NCBI GenBank assembly: GCA_945947715.1
Contig: CAMEYZ010000033.1
Coordinates: forward strand, 1-13,873
Direction of reading: 5' to 3'
Length of the DNA: 13,873 nt
DNA from: an uncultured Clostridia bacterium
GTDB taxonomy: Bacteria; Bacillota; Clostridia; Oscillospirales; Ruminococcaceae
The notes under the pieces were generated by a model that was not told the origin of the DNA, made no database searches, and worked only from the letters and a program-made list of their open reading frames with translations. Made by a program: the position numbers and the translations under genes. Below, in pieces: positions 6,260 through 13,242 of the stretch. Numbering within the stretch: the stretch's first letter is position 1; each line of letters starts with the position of its first letter.

Positions 6260-7291
6260 ATGATAATGAAAAAATCTGACTTTTATTACGACCTTCCCGA
6301 GGAGCTTATTGCACAGACTCCACTTGAACCGAGAAACACCTCGCGGCTGATGAAGATAGACCGACAGACTGGAGATATCGAACACAGCCATTTCTATAAT
6401 TTATGCGACTATCTGAAAAAGGGTGACACACTTATCCTGAACGATTCGAGAGTGCTTCCTGCCAGACTGTACGGCGTAAAGGAGCATACGGGCGCACATA
6501 TTGAATTTCTGCTTTTGGAGCAGAAGGGGGACAAAAAGTGGGAGATACTTGTCCGTCCCGGCAAGAAGGCAAAGCCTGGTACGAGATTTGCTTTCGGAGA
6601 CGGTAGACTGACAGCTGAGATACTGGAAACTGTCGAGGGCGGAAACCGTATTGCACAGTTTTACTGCGAAGGTAATTTCTTTACAGCATTAGAGGATATC
6701 GGACAGATGCCACTGCCTCCCTATATAAAGGAAAAGCTCAAGGACAAGGAGCGCTATCAGACGGTGTATTCCCATGAGTTGGGCTCTGCGGCAGCTCCCA
6801 CAGCGGGACTGCATTTCACCGAGGAGCAGCTGGAGGACCTGAAAGCTCGCGGCATCAATTTAGGATATGTAACTCTTCATGTGGGACTGGGAACGTTTCG
6901 TCCCGTGAAGGAGGACAACATCTTAGAGCACAAAATGCACAGCGAGCATTTCCACATGCCGAAGGAGACCGCCGACCTTATCAATAAAACAAAGGCGGAG
7001 GGCGGACGGGTCATCTGCGTAGGCACAACGTCCTGCCGCACTCTGGAAAGCGTTGCGACACAGTGTGGAGAGGTACGGGAGTGCGAGGGCTATACGGACA
7101 TTTTCATCTATCCGGGCTATGAGTTTAAAGCAATGGACGGGCTCATCACGAATTTCCACCTGCCGGAGAGTACGCTGATAATGCTGGTTTCGGCGTTTCT
7201 GGGGTATGATAAGACGATGAATGCGTATAAGACTGCGGTTGCGGAGAGATATCGTTTCTTCAGCTTCGGCGATTCGATGATAATAGTATAG
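6260..7291 (+). CDS. queA: S-adenosylmethionine:tRNA ribosyltransferase-isomerase
   Basis: Transfers and isomerises the ribosyl group of SAM onto preQ1 in tRNA anticodons, giving epoxyqueuosine at position 34 of GUN-decoding tRNAs. The family signature runs from KKSDFYYDLPEELIAQ through GDTLILNDSRVLPARL, SAAAPTAGLHFTE, YVTLHVGLGTFRPV and GTTSCRTLES to GLITNFHLPESTL. Starting at 6260 gives 343 residues, the usual length; the ATG at 6266 (MKKSDF) is also possible and removes two residues. AAAAGGA lies 11 bases before 6260, which favours that start. The open frame reaches 6212, but that ATG is only a few bases from the predicted transcription start. tgt follows 140 bases later on the same strand. 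Confidence 0.96.
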   Translation: MIMKKSDFYYDLPEELIAQTPLEPRNTSRLMKIDRQTGDIEHSHFYNLCDYLKKGDTLILNDSRVLPARLYGVKEHTGAHIEFLLLEQKGDKKWEILVRPGKKAKPGTRFAFGDGRLTAEILETVEGGNRIAQFYCEGNFFTALEDIGQMPLPPYIKEKLKDKERYQTVYSHELGSAAAPTAGLHFTEEQLEDLKARGINLGYVTLHVGLGTFRPVKEDNILEHKMHSEHFHMPKETADLINKTKAEGGRVICVGTTSCRTLESVATQCGEVRECEGYTDIFIYPGYEFKAMDGLITNFHLPESTLIMLVSAFLGYDKTMNAYKTAVAERYRFFSFGDSMIIV

Positions 7292-7303
7292 CGAAGAGTG
7301 AGA

Positions 7304-7395
7304 GTTCGAGGCTGAGAGTAACCATAAATAATGCGGCGCAGCATTTGATGAGCAATAATACTAAAGCATTGCGAATCAAATGCACGGTAACGAAC
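7304..7395 (+). repeat. Imperfect long inverted repeat between queA and tgt
   Basis: The queA-tgt gap holds nested inverted repeats: GCATTTGAT (7341-7349) with ATCAAATGC (7375-7383), inside it GCAAT (7352-7356) with ATTGC (7368-7372), and outside it GTTCG (7304-7308) with CGAAC (7391-7395). Folded as RNA, the inner part makes 9 + 5 bp with a small internal loop and no U-run. It could be a REP- or MITE-like dispersed element or an mRNA processing hairpin. No promoter is obvious in the gap, so queA and tgt are probably co-transcribed. Confidence 0.6.
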
Positions 7396-7431
7396 AGCCA
7401 ATAAGGATAATATAAAGGAGAAAAACCATAC

Positions 7432-8619
7432 ATGTACACACTGATAAAAACCGAGGGCAAGGCCCGTAGAGGACAGTTTGAGACCGTCCACGGCACATTC
7501 CAGACTCCTTGCTTTATGAATGTGGGAACTGCTGCGGCTATCAAGGGCGGAGTTTCCTCTGTTGACCTCAGGGACCTGAAATGGCAGGTGGAGCTGTGCA
7601 ATACCTATCATCTTCATCTGCGCCCCACCGACGAGGTCATTCACAAAATGGGCGGTCTTCATAAATTCATGAACTGGGATAAGCCCATACTTACCGACAG
7701 CGGCGGCTTTCAGGTGTTCTCACTGGCAAAGCTCCGCAAGATAAAGGAAGAGGGCGTATTCTTCAATTCCCACATCGACGGTAGACGCATCTTTATAGGC
7801 CCTGAGGAATCTATGCGCATACAGTCCAACTTAGGCTCCACTATCGCCATGGCCTTCGATGAGTGCGTGGACAACTCCGTTATGAAGATAACCGACGACA
7901 TGGACGAAAAGACCAAACAGCGCATTATCCGCAAGGCATACGACTACTCCAAAAACTCATGCGAGCGCACTACTCGCTGGCTTTACCGCTGCAAGGAGGA
8001 AATGGCTCGGCTCAACTCACTGCCTGATACTATTAATAAGCATCAGCTACTTTTCGGTATAAATCAGGGCTGTACATTCGAGGACCTGCGCATTCGCCAC
8101 ATGGAAGAGATAGCTAAGCTTGACATGGACGGCTATGCTGTGGGAGGTCTGGCAGTGGGCGAGTCCACCTCCGAAATGTACCGGATTCTTGACGCGGTGG
8201 TGCCCCATATGCCCGAAAAAAAGATACGCTATCTCATGGGCGTGGGAACTCCCTCAAATATCATCGAGGCGGTGGCGAGAGGCATCGACCTGTTCGACTG
8301 CGTAATGCCCAGCAGAAATGCCCGCCATGCAACCATATTCACATGGCAGGGTATCATGCACATCACCAACAAATGCTACGAGCTTGACCCCGAGCCTATC
8401 GACCCTGAGTGCGACTGTCCCACCTGCCGCAATTTCTCGAGGTCATATATCCGCCACCTGTTCAAGGCGGACGAACAGCTCGCAGGCAGACTTGCTGTCA
8501 CTCACAATCTCTATTTCTACAACACCCTCACCGAGCGCATCAGAGAAGCTCTCGACAATGGAACATTCGAGCAGTTCAGAGCAAAATATTCGCCGCTGCT
8601 CTCAAAGCTCATAAAGTGA
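7432..8619 (+). CDS. tgt: tRNA-guanine transglycosylase (queuine/preQ1)
   Basis: Exchanges guanine 34 of GUN tRNAs for preQ1, the step before QueA. The protein has 395 residues, slightly longer than the usual 370-380. D89 in LTDSGGFQVF and the nucleophile D289 in LFDCVMPSRNARH are present. The zinc site is C327, C329, C332 and H358 (CDCPTC, then VTHN), with the same spacing as in the Zymomonas enzyme. MAFDECV, GGLAVGES and MGVGTPSNI match the family. The extra length includes a charged helix near residues 158-200. The ATG follows AAAGGAG. The ABC ATPase starts 13 bases after the stop, so the two are almost certainly co-transcribed. Confidence 0.96.
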   Translation: MYTLIKTEGKARRGQFETVHGTFQTPCFMNVGTAAAIKGGVSSVDLRDLKWQVELCNTYHLHLRPTDEVIHKMGGLHKFMNWDKPILTDSGGFQVFSLAKLRKIKEEGVFFNSHIDGRRIFIGPEESMRIQSNLGSTIAMAFDECVDNSVMKITDDMDEKTKQRIIRKAYDYSKNSCERTTRWLYRCKEEMARLNSLPDTINKHQLLFGINQGCTFEDLRIRHMEEIAKLDMDGYAVGGLAVGESTSEMYRILDAVVPHMPEKKIRYLMGVGTPSNIIEAVARGIDLFDCVMPSRNARHATIFTWQGIMHITNKCYELDPEPIDPECDCPTCRNFSRSYIRHLFKADEQLAGRLAVTHNLYFYNTLTERIREALDNGTFEQFRAKYSPLLSKLIK

Positions 8620-8631
8620 AAGGAGACCGCT

Positions 8632-9303
8632 ATGGAAGATAATATTATACTTTCCACCGAAAAACTCACCAAAATATATGGCAAGGGAGACGTTGAGGTC
8701 CGCGCCCTGGACGAGGTGGATTTTTCCGTAAAAAAGGGCGAGTTCGTCTCGGTGGTGGGACGGAGCGGTAGCGGAAAATCTACGCTACTCCACATCTTAG
8801 GTGCGATGGATACTCCTACTTCCGGAAAGCTTATCGTGGACGACATAGATGTGTTCTCCCAGAAGGAGGCGGAGCTTGCGGTGTATCGCCGCAGAAAGGT
8901 GGGCTTCGTGTTTCAGTTTTTCAATCTTATCCCTGTTATGACCGCAAAGGAGAACATCGTGCTGCCATTGTCCCTGGACGGAAAAAAGCCCGATGAGGAT
9001 TTCCTGAACGACATTATCGAGACAATTGGTCTTGCTGACAGAATGAATCATTATCCTCATCAGCTCTCAGGAGGTCAGCAGCAGAGGATAGCTATTGCAC
9101 GCGCTCTTATCGCACAGCCTTCCATTGTGCTTGCCGACGAGCCCACGGGAAATCTGGACAGCGCTTCCGGCGAGGAGATAATCGGGCTGCTTAAATCCTC
9201 CATAAAAAAGTACGGTCAGACGCTGGTGCTTATCACTCACGATAACCACATCGCTGAACAGGCGGACAGGATAGTCACTATAAAGGACGGAAAAATTTTG
9301 TGA
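8632..9303 (+). CDS. ABC transporter ATP-binding protein, MacB/LolD-type, no adjacent permease
   Basis: A 223-residue ATPase subunit of the family that pairs with FtsX/MacB-like permeases (lipoprotein release, peptide export or antimicrobial resistance). Walker A is GRSGSGKST (residues 43-51), the Q-loop glutamine is Q95 in FQFFNLIP, the signature LSGGQQQR starts at residue 145, Walker B is IVLADEPTGNLD with E170, and the switch histidine is H203 in ITHD. All catalytic motifs are intact. AAAGGAG overlaps the tgt end region and fits the ATG. The expected large permease is absent: the leuA promoter begins 28 bases after the stop, and no terminator lies between. The transported substrate is unknown. 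Confidence 0.93.
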   Translation: MEDNIILSTEKLTKIYGKGDVEVRALDEVDFSVKKGEFVSVVGRSGSGKSTLLHILGAMDTPTSGKLIVDDIDVFSQKEAELAVYRRRKVGFVFQFFNLIPVMTAKENIVLPLSLDGKKPDEDFLNDIIETIGLADRMNHYPHQLSGGQQQRIAIARALIAQPSIVLADEPTGNLDSASGEEIIGLLKSSIKKYGQTLVLITHDNHIAEQADRIVTIKDGKIL

Positions 9304-9330
9304 TTTTTTTATAAAAATCGGTGAAAACAC

Positions 9331-9359
9331 TTGACAAAGGAAAATTTGTGTGTTATTAT
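9331..9359 (+). promoter_or_regulatory. Sigma-A promoter of leuA
   Basis: TTGACA (9331-9336), a 17-bp spacer and TATTAT (9354-9359). The start is near 9366, inside a perfect 16-bp palindrome. Confidence 0.85.
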
Positions 9360-9374
9360 ATAACTATAGTTATA
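9359..9374. promoter_or_regulatory. Perfect 16-bp palindrome on the leuA transcription start, candidate operator
   Basis: TATAACTATAGTTATA reads the same on both strands without a spacer and covers the last base of the -10 box and the predicted start. A dimeric repressor bound here would block initiation. An AT-rich sequence can make palindromes by chance, but 16 exact bases at this place is suggestive. No regulator gene is next to it. The palindrome is seen; the operator role is inferred. Confidence 0.45.
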
Positions 9375-9632
9375 AAGGCTATGACAGGAAAAAAGACCAT
9401 AAACGATTTCCCAGAAAGTCGGGGTTGATGTGAGCCGATATTTCGTTATGGTGATAACTCGTCCTTGAGCCGGTGCGGTGAATTTTTTTAGTAGCTGCCC
9501 ACGGGTTCTCCCGTTACAGAGAAGCGCATTGATTGATGCGGCTGAGGTGTGTAGTGTGAACTATGCATGAATGAGAGTGGTATCACGGGTTATTCTCGTC
9601 TCTCCTTTTTGGGAGAGACGATTTTTGTTTTT
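9366..9632 (+). promoter_or_regulatory. Leucine T-box leader (specifier CUC)
   Basis: The leader of leuA has T-box features in order. The Stem I base is GGCT with AGCC, and above it ACCATAAACG (9396-9405) pairs with CGTTATGGT. The AG-bulge and apical segment reads CCAGAAAGTCGGGG and GATGTGAGCC. The specifier loop GATAACTCGTCCTTGAGC holds CTC at 9458-9460, a leucine codon, as suits leuA. Middle hairpins include ACGGG with CCCGT (9501-9514) and CGCAT with ATGCG. The T-box proper, GAGAGTGGTATCACGGG, is near 9573-9589; its TGGT would pair with the ACCA end of a tRNA with discriminator A, as tRNA-Leu has. A terminator follows. Uncharged tRNA-Leu should stabilise the antiterminator and switch leuA on. 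Confidence 0.93.
9597..9632 (+). terminator. T-box-controlled terminator
   Basis: CGTCTCTCC (9597-9605) pairs with GGAGAGACG (9612-9620), a perfect 9-bp stem, followed by ATTTTTGTTTTT. Its left arm overlaps the 3' arm of the antiterminator, as expected for the class. Confidence 0.93.
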
Positions 9633-9689
9633 AGCCATTAATCAACAGCATTGTATTATGTCAAATGAAAGTGAATGGAGGAGCTTAAA

Positions 9690-11351
9690 ATGAAAAACAC
9701 AGAAAAGTATCAGAGAGGCTACTATATGCCTCCTGTAAAATGCATGAAATGGGCTGAGAAGGAGTATGTAGATCATGCGCCTGCATGGTGCTCCGTTGAC
9801 CTTCGCGACGGAAATCAGGCTCTCATTATCCCTATGAGCCTCGATGAAAAGCTGGAATTCTTTACTAAGCTCGTTGAGGTGGGCTTCAAGGAAATCGAGA
9901 TAGGTTTCCCCGCAGCTTCCGAGACTGAGTACGAGTTCTGCCGTACTCTTATCGAAAAGAACATGATTCCCGATGACGTTACCATTCAGGTGCTGACTCA
10001 GTCCAGAGAGCACATCATCAAGAAGACCTTCGAGGCTATCGACGGTGCAAAGAATGCAGTTGTTCATCTGTACAACTCTACATCAGTTGCTCAGAGAGAA
10101 CAGGTCTTTAAAAAGTCCAAGGAGGAGATCATCGACATCGCAGTTACTGGCGCTAAGCTCTGCAATGAGTACAAAAAGAATGCTAATGGAAATATTGTAT
10201 TCGAGTATTCTCCTGAGAGCTTTACCGGTACTGAGCCTGAGTTTGCGCGGGATATCTGCAACGCTGTAATTGATATATGGCAGCCTACCCCCGATAACAA
10301 GGTCATCATCAATCTGCCTGTTACCGTAGAAATGTCCATGCCTCACGTTTACGCTCAGCAGGTAGAGTATATGTGCGATGTGCTCCATAACAGGGAAAAC
10401 CTCATTATCTCGCTGCACCCACACAATGACAGAGGTTGCGCAGTGGCTGACTGCGAAATGGGTCTGCTGGCAGGCGCTGACCGTATTGAGGGCACCTGCT
10501 TCGGAAATGGCGAAAGAACCGGTAATGCGGACATCGTTACTATTGCGATGAACATGTACACTCACGGCGTTGACCCCAAGCTGGACTTCTCTGACCTGCC
10601 TTCTCTGGTGGAGCTCTACGAGAGAGTGACAAGAATGAAGGTCTATGAGAGAACTCCTTATTCGGGCGCACTGGTATTTGCAGCGTTCTCCGGCTCTCAT
10701 CAGGACGCTATCGCAAAGGGCATGAACTGGCGCAAGGAAAAGAATCTCGTTCAGTGGACCTGCCCCTATCTGCCTATCGACCCCAAGGACGTGGGCAGAG
10801 AGTACGAGGGAGATGTTATCCGCATAAACAGCCAGTCCGGCAAGGGCGGTATCGGCTACATCATGGAGACACGCTTCGGCATTGACATGCCGCCTAAAAT
10901 GCGCGAGAGCTTTGGCTACGAGGTCAAGGGCGTTTCTGACCACGCTCACAAGGAGCTTATGCCCGATGAGATAAGGGATATCTTCTACAATACATACGTT
11001 AACCGCGAGGATAAGATAAAGGTCAAGGAAGCTCACTTTGTTCAGGGTGACGGTATCACAGCAAACGTTACTATTGAATACAAGGGAGAGACGCTCACTA
11101 AGGAGGGCAAGGGTAATGGTCGTCTGGACGCTGTTTCCAATGCTGTCAAGGAGGCGCTCGGATTTGATTATTCGCTCATCACCTATAAGGAGCATGCTCT
11201 TGAGGTGACTTCCAAGTCCAAGGCGATGTGCTATGTAGGTATCCAGACAGATAAGGGTGTATTCTGGGGAGCTGGTATCCATACGGATATTATTGATGCA
11301 TCGGTTTCCGCGCTGATGTCCGCTATCAACAACAGCGACCTGGTTGACTGA
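9690..11351 (+). CDS. leuA: 2-isopropylmalate synthase (LeuA2-like long form)
   Basis: Condenses acetyl-CoA with 2-oxoisovalerate, the committed step of leucine synthesis. From the ATG at 9690 the protein has 553 residues, the length of the long LeuA class known from actinobacteria and clostridia. SVDLRDGNQAL holds R39 and the metal-binding D40, and HPHNDRG (from residue 243) holds the two metal-binding histidines. GNGERTGNADIV is the other conserved catalytic-domain block. Residues from about 430 on look like the LeuA dimerisation and feedback domain, ending AGIHTDIIDASVSALMSAIN. GGAGG at 9677-9681 supports 9690 over the in-frame ATG at 9675, which overlaps that ribosome site. It is controlled by the T-box leader and appears to be a single-gene unit; leuC, leuD and leuB are not here. 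Confidence 0.95.
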   Translation: MKNTEKYQRGYYMPPVKCMKWAEKEYVDHAPAWCSVDLRDGNQALIIPMSLDEKLEFFTKLVEVGFKEIEIGFPAASETEYEFCRTLIEKNMIPDDVTIQVLTQSREHIIKKTFEAIDGAKNAVVHLYNSTSVAQREQVFKKSKEEIIDIAVTGAKLCNEYKKNANGNIVFEYSPESFTGTEPEFARDICNAVIDIWQPTPDNKVIINLPVTVEMSMPHVYAQQVEYMCDVLHNRENLIISLHPHNDRGCAVADCEMGLLAGADRIEGTCFGNGERTGNADIVTIAMNMYTHGVDPKLDFSDLPSLVELYERVTRMKVYERTPYSGALVFAAFSGSHQDAIAKGMNWRKEKNLVQWTCPYLPIDPKDVGREYEGDVIRINSQSGKGGIGYIMETRFGIDMPPKMRESFGYEVKGVSDHAHKELMPDEIRDIFYNTYVNREDKIKVKEAHFVQGDGITANVTIEYKGETLTKEGKGNGRLDAVSNAVKEALGFDYSLITYKEHALEVTSKSKAMCYVGIQTDKGVFWGAGIHTDIIDASVSALMSAINNSDLVD

Positions 11352-11366
11352 CTATAATAAGCGTGT

Positions 11367-11418
11367 GAGAGACCTGCCAAAAGTGCAGAAATTCAGCTTT
11401 TGAGTGGGTCTCTTTCTA
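11367..11418 (+). terminator. Probable terminator after leuA
   Basis: GAGAGACC (11367-11374) pairs with GGTCTCTT (11407-11414), and CAAAAG inside it pairs with CTTTTG, making a long two-part hairpin 15 bases after the leuA stop. The following run, TTTCTATG, is short, so termination may be partial. No gene is seen from here to 11687; the gap holds this hairpin, a promoter and a structured leader. Confidence 0.65.
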
Positions 11419-11476
11419 TGTGCCTGCGGCTTTTTATCAGAAATCGGGAAAATTCTGAAAAAATTCAAAAAAACTA

Positions 11477-11505
11477 TTGACAAATGATTTTTTATGTGAT
11501 ATAAT
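11477..11505 (+). promoter_or_regulatory. Strong sigma-A promoter of the rpmG-secE-nusG operon
   Basis: TTGACA (11477-11482), a 17-bp spacer and TATAAT (11500-11505), with an extended TGA just before the -10. Both boxes are perfect consensus. The start is near 11512, leaving a leader of about 175 bases before rpmG. Confidence 0.9.
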
Positions 11506-11511
11506 GAAGAT

Positions 11512-11534
11512 ACCTCTTATGGAGGTTTATTTTT
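11512..11534 (+). promoter_or_regulatory. Hairpin and U-tract at the very 5' end of the rpmG-operon transcript
   Basis: ACCTC and GAGGT pair over 5 bp around TTATG, and are followed directly by TTTATTTTTTT. The hairpin begins at about +1, so RNA polymerase would meet a terminator-like signal within its first 30 bases. It could act as an early pause, an attenuator or a 5' stability hairpin. The stem is short, so spontaneous termination may be inefficient. Confidence 0.5.
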
Positions 11535-11570
11535 TTGCGCTCTTTTGTACGGTGTATACGGATTTTGTGC

Positions 11571-11644
11571 TGTGCAGGAAACGCAGATATTCCTCCGAAT
11601 GGAAACATTCACAGAGGGAGGCAGTGGACTGATATTATCAGTCC
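11571..11644 (+). promoter_or_regulatory. Structured leader region upstream of rpmG, candidate cis-regulatory RNA
   Basis: GAATG-GAAA-CATTC (11597-11610) is a perfect hairpin with a GNRA tetraloop. It is extended by CCTCC (11592-11596) pairing with GGAGG (11617-11621) across a 3' bulge of 6 bases. CTGTG near 11571 could instead pair with CACAG near 11610, a possible alternative fold. A second perfect hairpin, GGACTGA (11626-11632) with TCAGTCC (11638-11644), follows, 43 bases before rpmG. The region matches no leader class I can name. Confidence 0.45.
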
Positions 11645-11687
11645 GAAATATGAAACGCTTTTATAAAGCAAAACAGGAGGTGCCGAT

Positions 11688-11837
11688 ATGAGAGTAAAGG
11701 TAACATTGGCTTGTACAGAATGCAAGCAGCGCAATTACAACACCAAGAAGAACAAGAAGAATGACCCCGACAGACTTGAAATGAACAAGTACTGCAAGTT
11801 CTGCAAGAAGAAGACTCTTCACAGAGAAACAAAGTAA
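11688..11837 (+). CDS. rpmG: Ribosomal protein bL33
   Basis: A 49-residue large-subunit protein. The start ATG at 11688 follows AGGAGGTG, and the protein reads MRVKVTLACTECKQRNYNT and ends KKKTLHRETK. C9-T-E-C12 and C36-K-F-C39 form a zinc ribbon, so this is the zinc-containing type. It is the first gene of the operon, with secE 17 bases after the stop. The rpmG-secE-nusG order is common in Firmicutes. Confidence 0.96.
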   Translation: MRVKVTLACTECKQRNYNTKKNKKNDPDRLEMNKYCKFCKKKTLHRETK

Positions 11838-11854
11838 GCGAGGTGCTTTAAGAC

Positions 11855-12184
11855 ATGGCTAAAAAAACTCAGTCCTCGAACCCCTCAAAATCCGCATTGA
11901 TAAAACAGGCTGAAGCCAAGGCAGAGCAAATCGTAGCACAGAAGGAAAAAGAAAAAAACAAGGACAAGTCTAAGTCCAAGGCGAAAAAGCAGAACCGCGT
12001 TGTGAAATATTTCAAGGAGCTGAGAAGCGAATTTAAGAAGGTCGTTTGGCCTTCGAGAAAAACCGTCCTCAACAACACAGGCGTAGTGCTCGCAGTAGTA
12101 TGCGTGGCTGCTCTCGTTGTATGGGGGATAGATTCCGGATTTACCGCTCTCCTGAAGCTCTTTATTGATAATGTTGCAGCGTAA
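11855..12184 (+). CDS. secE: Preprotein translocase subunit SecE
   Basis: Small membrane subunit of the SecYEG channel. The C-terminal half carries the family core: the amphipathic helix VKYFKELRSEFKKVVWPSR (residues about 50-68), then one membrane segment (about 73-92, NNTGVVLAVVCVAALVVWGI). The N-terminal 48 or so residues are an unusual Lys/Glu/Ser-rich tail with runs such as KEKEKNKDKSKSKAKK, of low complexity and probably cytoplasmic and disordered. Total length is 109 residues, against about 60-75 for minimal Gram-positive SecE. GAGGTG precedes the ATG. It sits between rpmG and nusG. Confidence 0.95.
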   Translation: MAKKTQSSNPSKSALIKQAEAKAEQIVAQKEKEKNKDKSKSKAKKQNRVVKYFKELRSEFKKVVWPSRKTVLNNTGVVLAVVCVAALVVWGIDSGFTALLKLFIDNVAA

Positions 12185-12217
12185 TTACTGTACTGTCCGT
12201 CAGAAAGGAAGATAAAG

Positions 12218-12748
12218 ATGTCAGAAGAAGCAAAATGGTATGTCGTTCACACCTACTCGGGCTACGAGAATAAGGTGGCGCAGACTATTCTTAAAGTCGT
12301 GGAAAACCGAAAGCTTCAGGGTCTTATCACAGAGGTTATCGTTCCGACGGAAACTGCAATGGAACAGACTGAAAGCGGAAAAATCCATGAGGTTGAACAC
12401 AAGGTTTTCCCAGGATATGTTCTTGTTAAAATGATTCTCACCGACGATTCATGGTATGTTGTCAGAAACACCAGAGGCGTTACGGGATTTGTTGGTCCCG
12501 GATCTAAGCCCGTTCCTCTTACTGAAAAGGAAGTCGAACAGCTGGGAGTTGAAAGAGGCAGGACCGTTGAAGTAAATTTTGCAGTCGGCGACAGCGTGAA
12601 GATCTCGGGGGGCGCCGTGTCAGGAAACATGGGTACCGTACAGAGTATCAATACCGACGACCTGACAGTCGATGTTCAGGTATCTATGTTCGGCAGAGAA
12701 ACTCTTGCAACTCTTGAGATCACGCAGGTAGTAAAGTCCGATTTCTGA
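12218..12748 (+). CDS. nusG: Transcription termination/antitermination factor NusG
   Basis: Binds RNA polymerase at the clamp and affects pausing, termination and coupling to ribosomes. The protein has 176 residues, the normal length. The N-terminal NGN domain runs from KWYVVHTYSGYENKVA to about residue 110, with FPGYVLVKM and the RNTRGVTGFVG stretch typical of the family. The C-terminal KOW domain starts near VGDSVKISGGAVSGNMGTV and ends FGRETLATLEITQVVK. AGAAAGGAAGAT precedes the ATG. It follows secE by 33 bases. Confidence 0.97.
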   Translation: MSEEAKWYVVHTYSGYENKVAQTILKVVENRKLQGLITEVIVPTETAMEQTESGKIHEVEHKVFPGYVLVKMILTDDSWYVVRNTRGVTGFVGPGSKPVPLTEKEVEQLGVERGRTVEVNFAVGDSVKISGGAVSGNMGTVQSINTDDLTVDVQVSMFGRETLATLEITQVVKSDF

Positions 12749-12772
12749 TCGGATAAAATCAAAGACTTGAAT

Positions 12773-12789
12773 ATGACAGATGCTGTCAT
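12773..12789 (+). promoter_or_regulatory. Perfect hairpin upstream of rplK
   Basis: ATGACAG and CTGTCAT form a 7-bp perfect stem around a 3-base loop, 14 bases before the rplK ribosome site. It lacks a U-run. It may mark processing between nusG and rplK or a protein-binding leader; no class is recognised. Confidence 0.45.
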
Positions 12790-12816
12790 TCATTCTTATT
12801 AATGGAGGTGTGCGTA

Positions 12817-13242
12817 ATGGCACAGAAAGTAGTTGGCTTAATCAAGCTTCAGATCGCAGCAGGAAAGGCTACTCCTGCTCCCCCTGTTGGCCCCGCACTC
12901 GGTCAGCACGGCGTAAACATTATGTCATTCACTAAGGAATTTAATGAGAGAACCAAGAACGATATTGGTCTTATTATTCCTGTAGTTATCACTGTATATG
13001 CAGACCGTTCGTTTTCATTTATTACTAAGACTCCTCCCGCAGCTGTTCTTATCAAGAAGGAGCTTGGTCTTGAGTCTGCATCCGGCGTTCCCAATAAGGA
13101 AAAGGTTGGTAAGCTTACCAAGGCTCAGGTTCAGAAGATCGCAGAGATCAAAATGCCCGACCTCAACGCAGCTTCCCTTGAGGCAGCTATGAGCATGGTT
13201 GCAGGTACTGCACGTTCGATGGGCGTAGAGGTTGAGAAGTAA
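12817..13242 (+). CDS. rplK: Ribosomal protein uL11
   Basis: L11 binds the GTPase-associated region of 23S rRNA. The protein has 141 residues from the ATG at 12817, the usual length. QIAAGKATPAPPVGPALGQHGVNI is the proline-rich N-terminal signature region, and the C-terminal RNA-binding domain includes VGKLTKAQVQKIAEIKMPDLNA and GTARSMGVEV. An in-frame ATG at 12802 would add five residues and overlaps the GGAGG site, so 12817 is preferred. It is followed by rplA after a 125-base structured gap. Confidence 0.97.
   Translation: MAQKVVGLIKLQIAAGKATPAPPVGPALGQHGVNIMSFTKEFNERTKNDIGLIIPVVITVYADRSFSFITKTPPAAVLIKKELGLESASGVPNKEKVGKLTKAQVQKIAEIKMPDLNAASLEAAMSMVAGTARSMGVEVEK

Noticed and set aside
6207..6265. 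preQ1 riboswitch in front of queA
   Set aside because: The leader is only about 50 bases and has a plain 6-bp hairpin. I do not see the CTAG-like and A-rich segments of the preQ1 aptamer.
7117..7662. Minus-strand open frame of 181 codons across queA, the gap and tgt
   Set aside because: It overlaps two certain genes on the other strand and the predicted protein has no family features.
10083..11282. Long open frame on the minus strand across leuA (399 codons)
   Set aside because: It lies wholly antisense to a strongly recognised leuA, has no ribosome site and resembles no family; it is a codon-bias shadow.
11506..11687. L10/L12-type ribosomal leader before rpmG
   Set aside because: That leader class sits before rplJ, which lies beyond this window, and I cannot match its conserved internal loops here.
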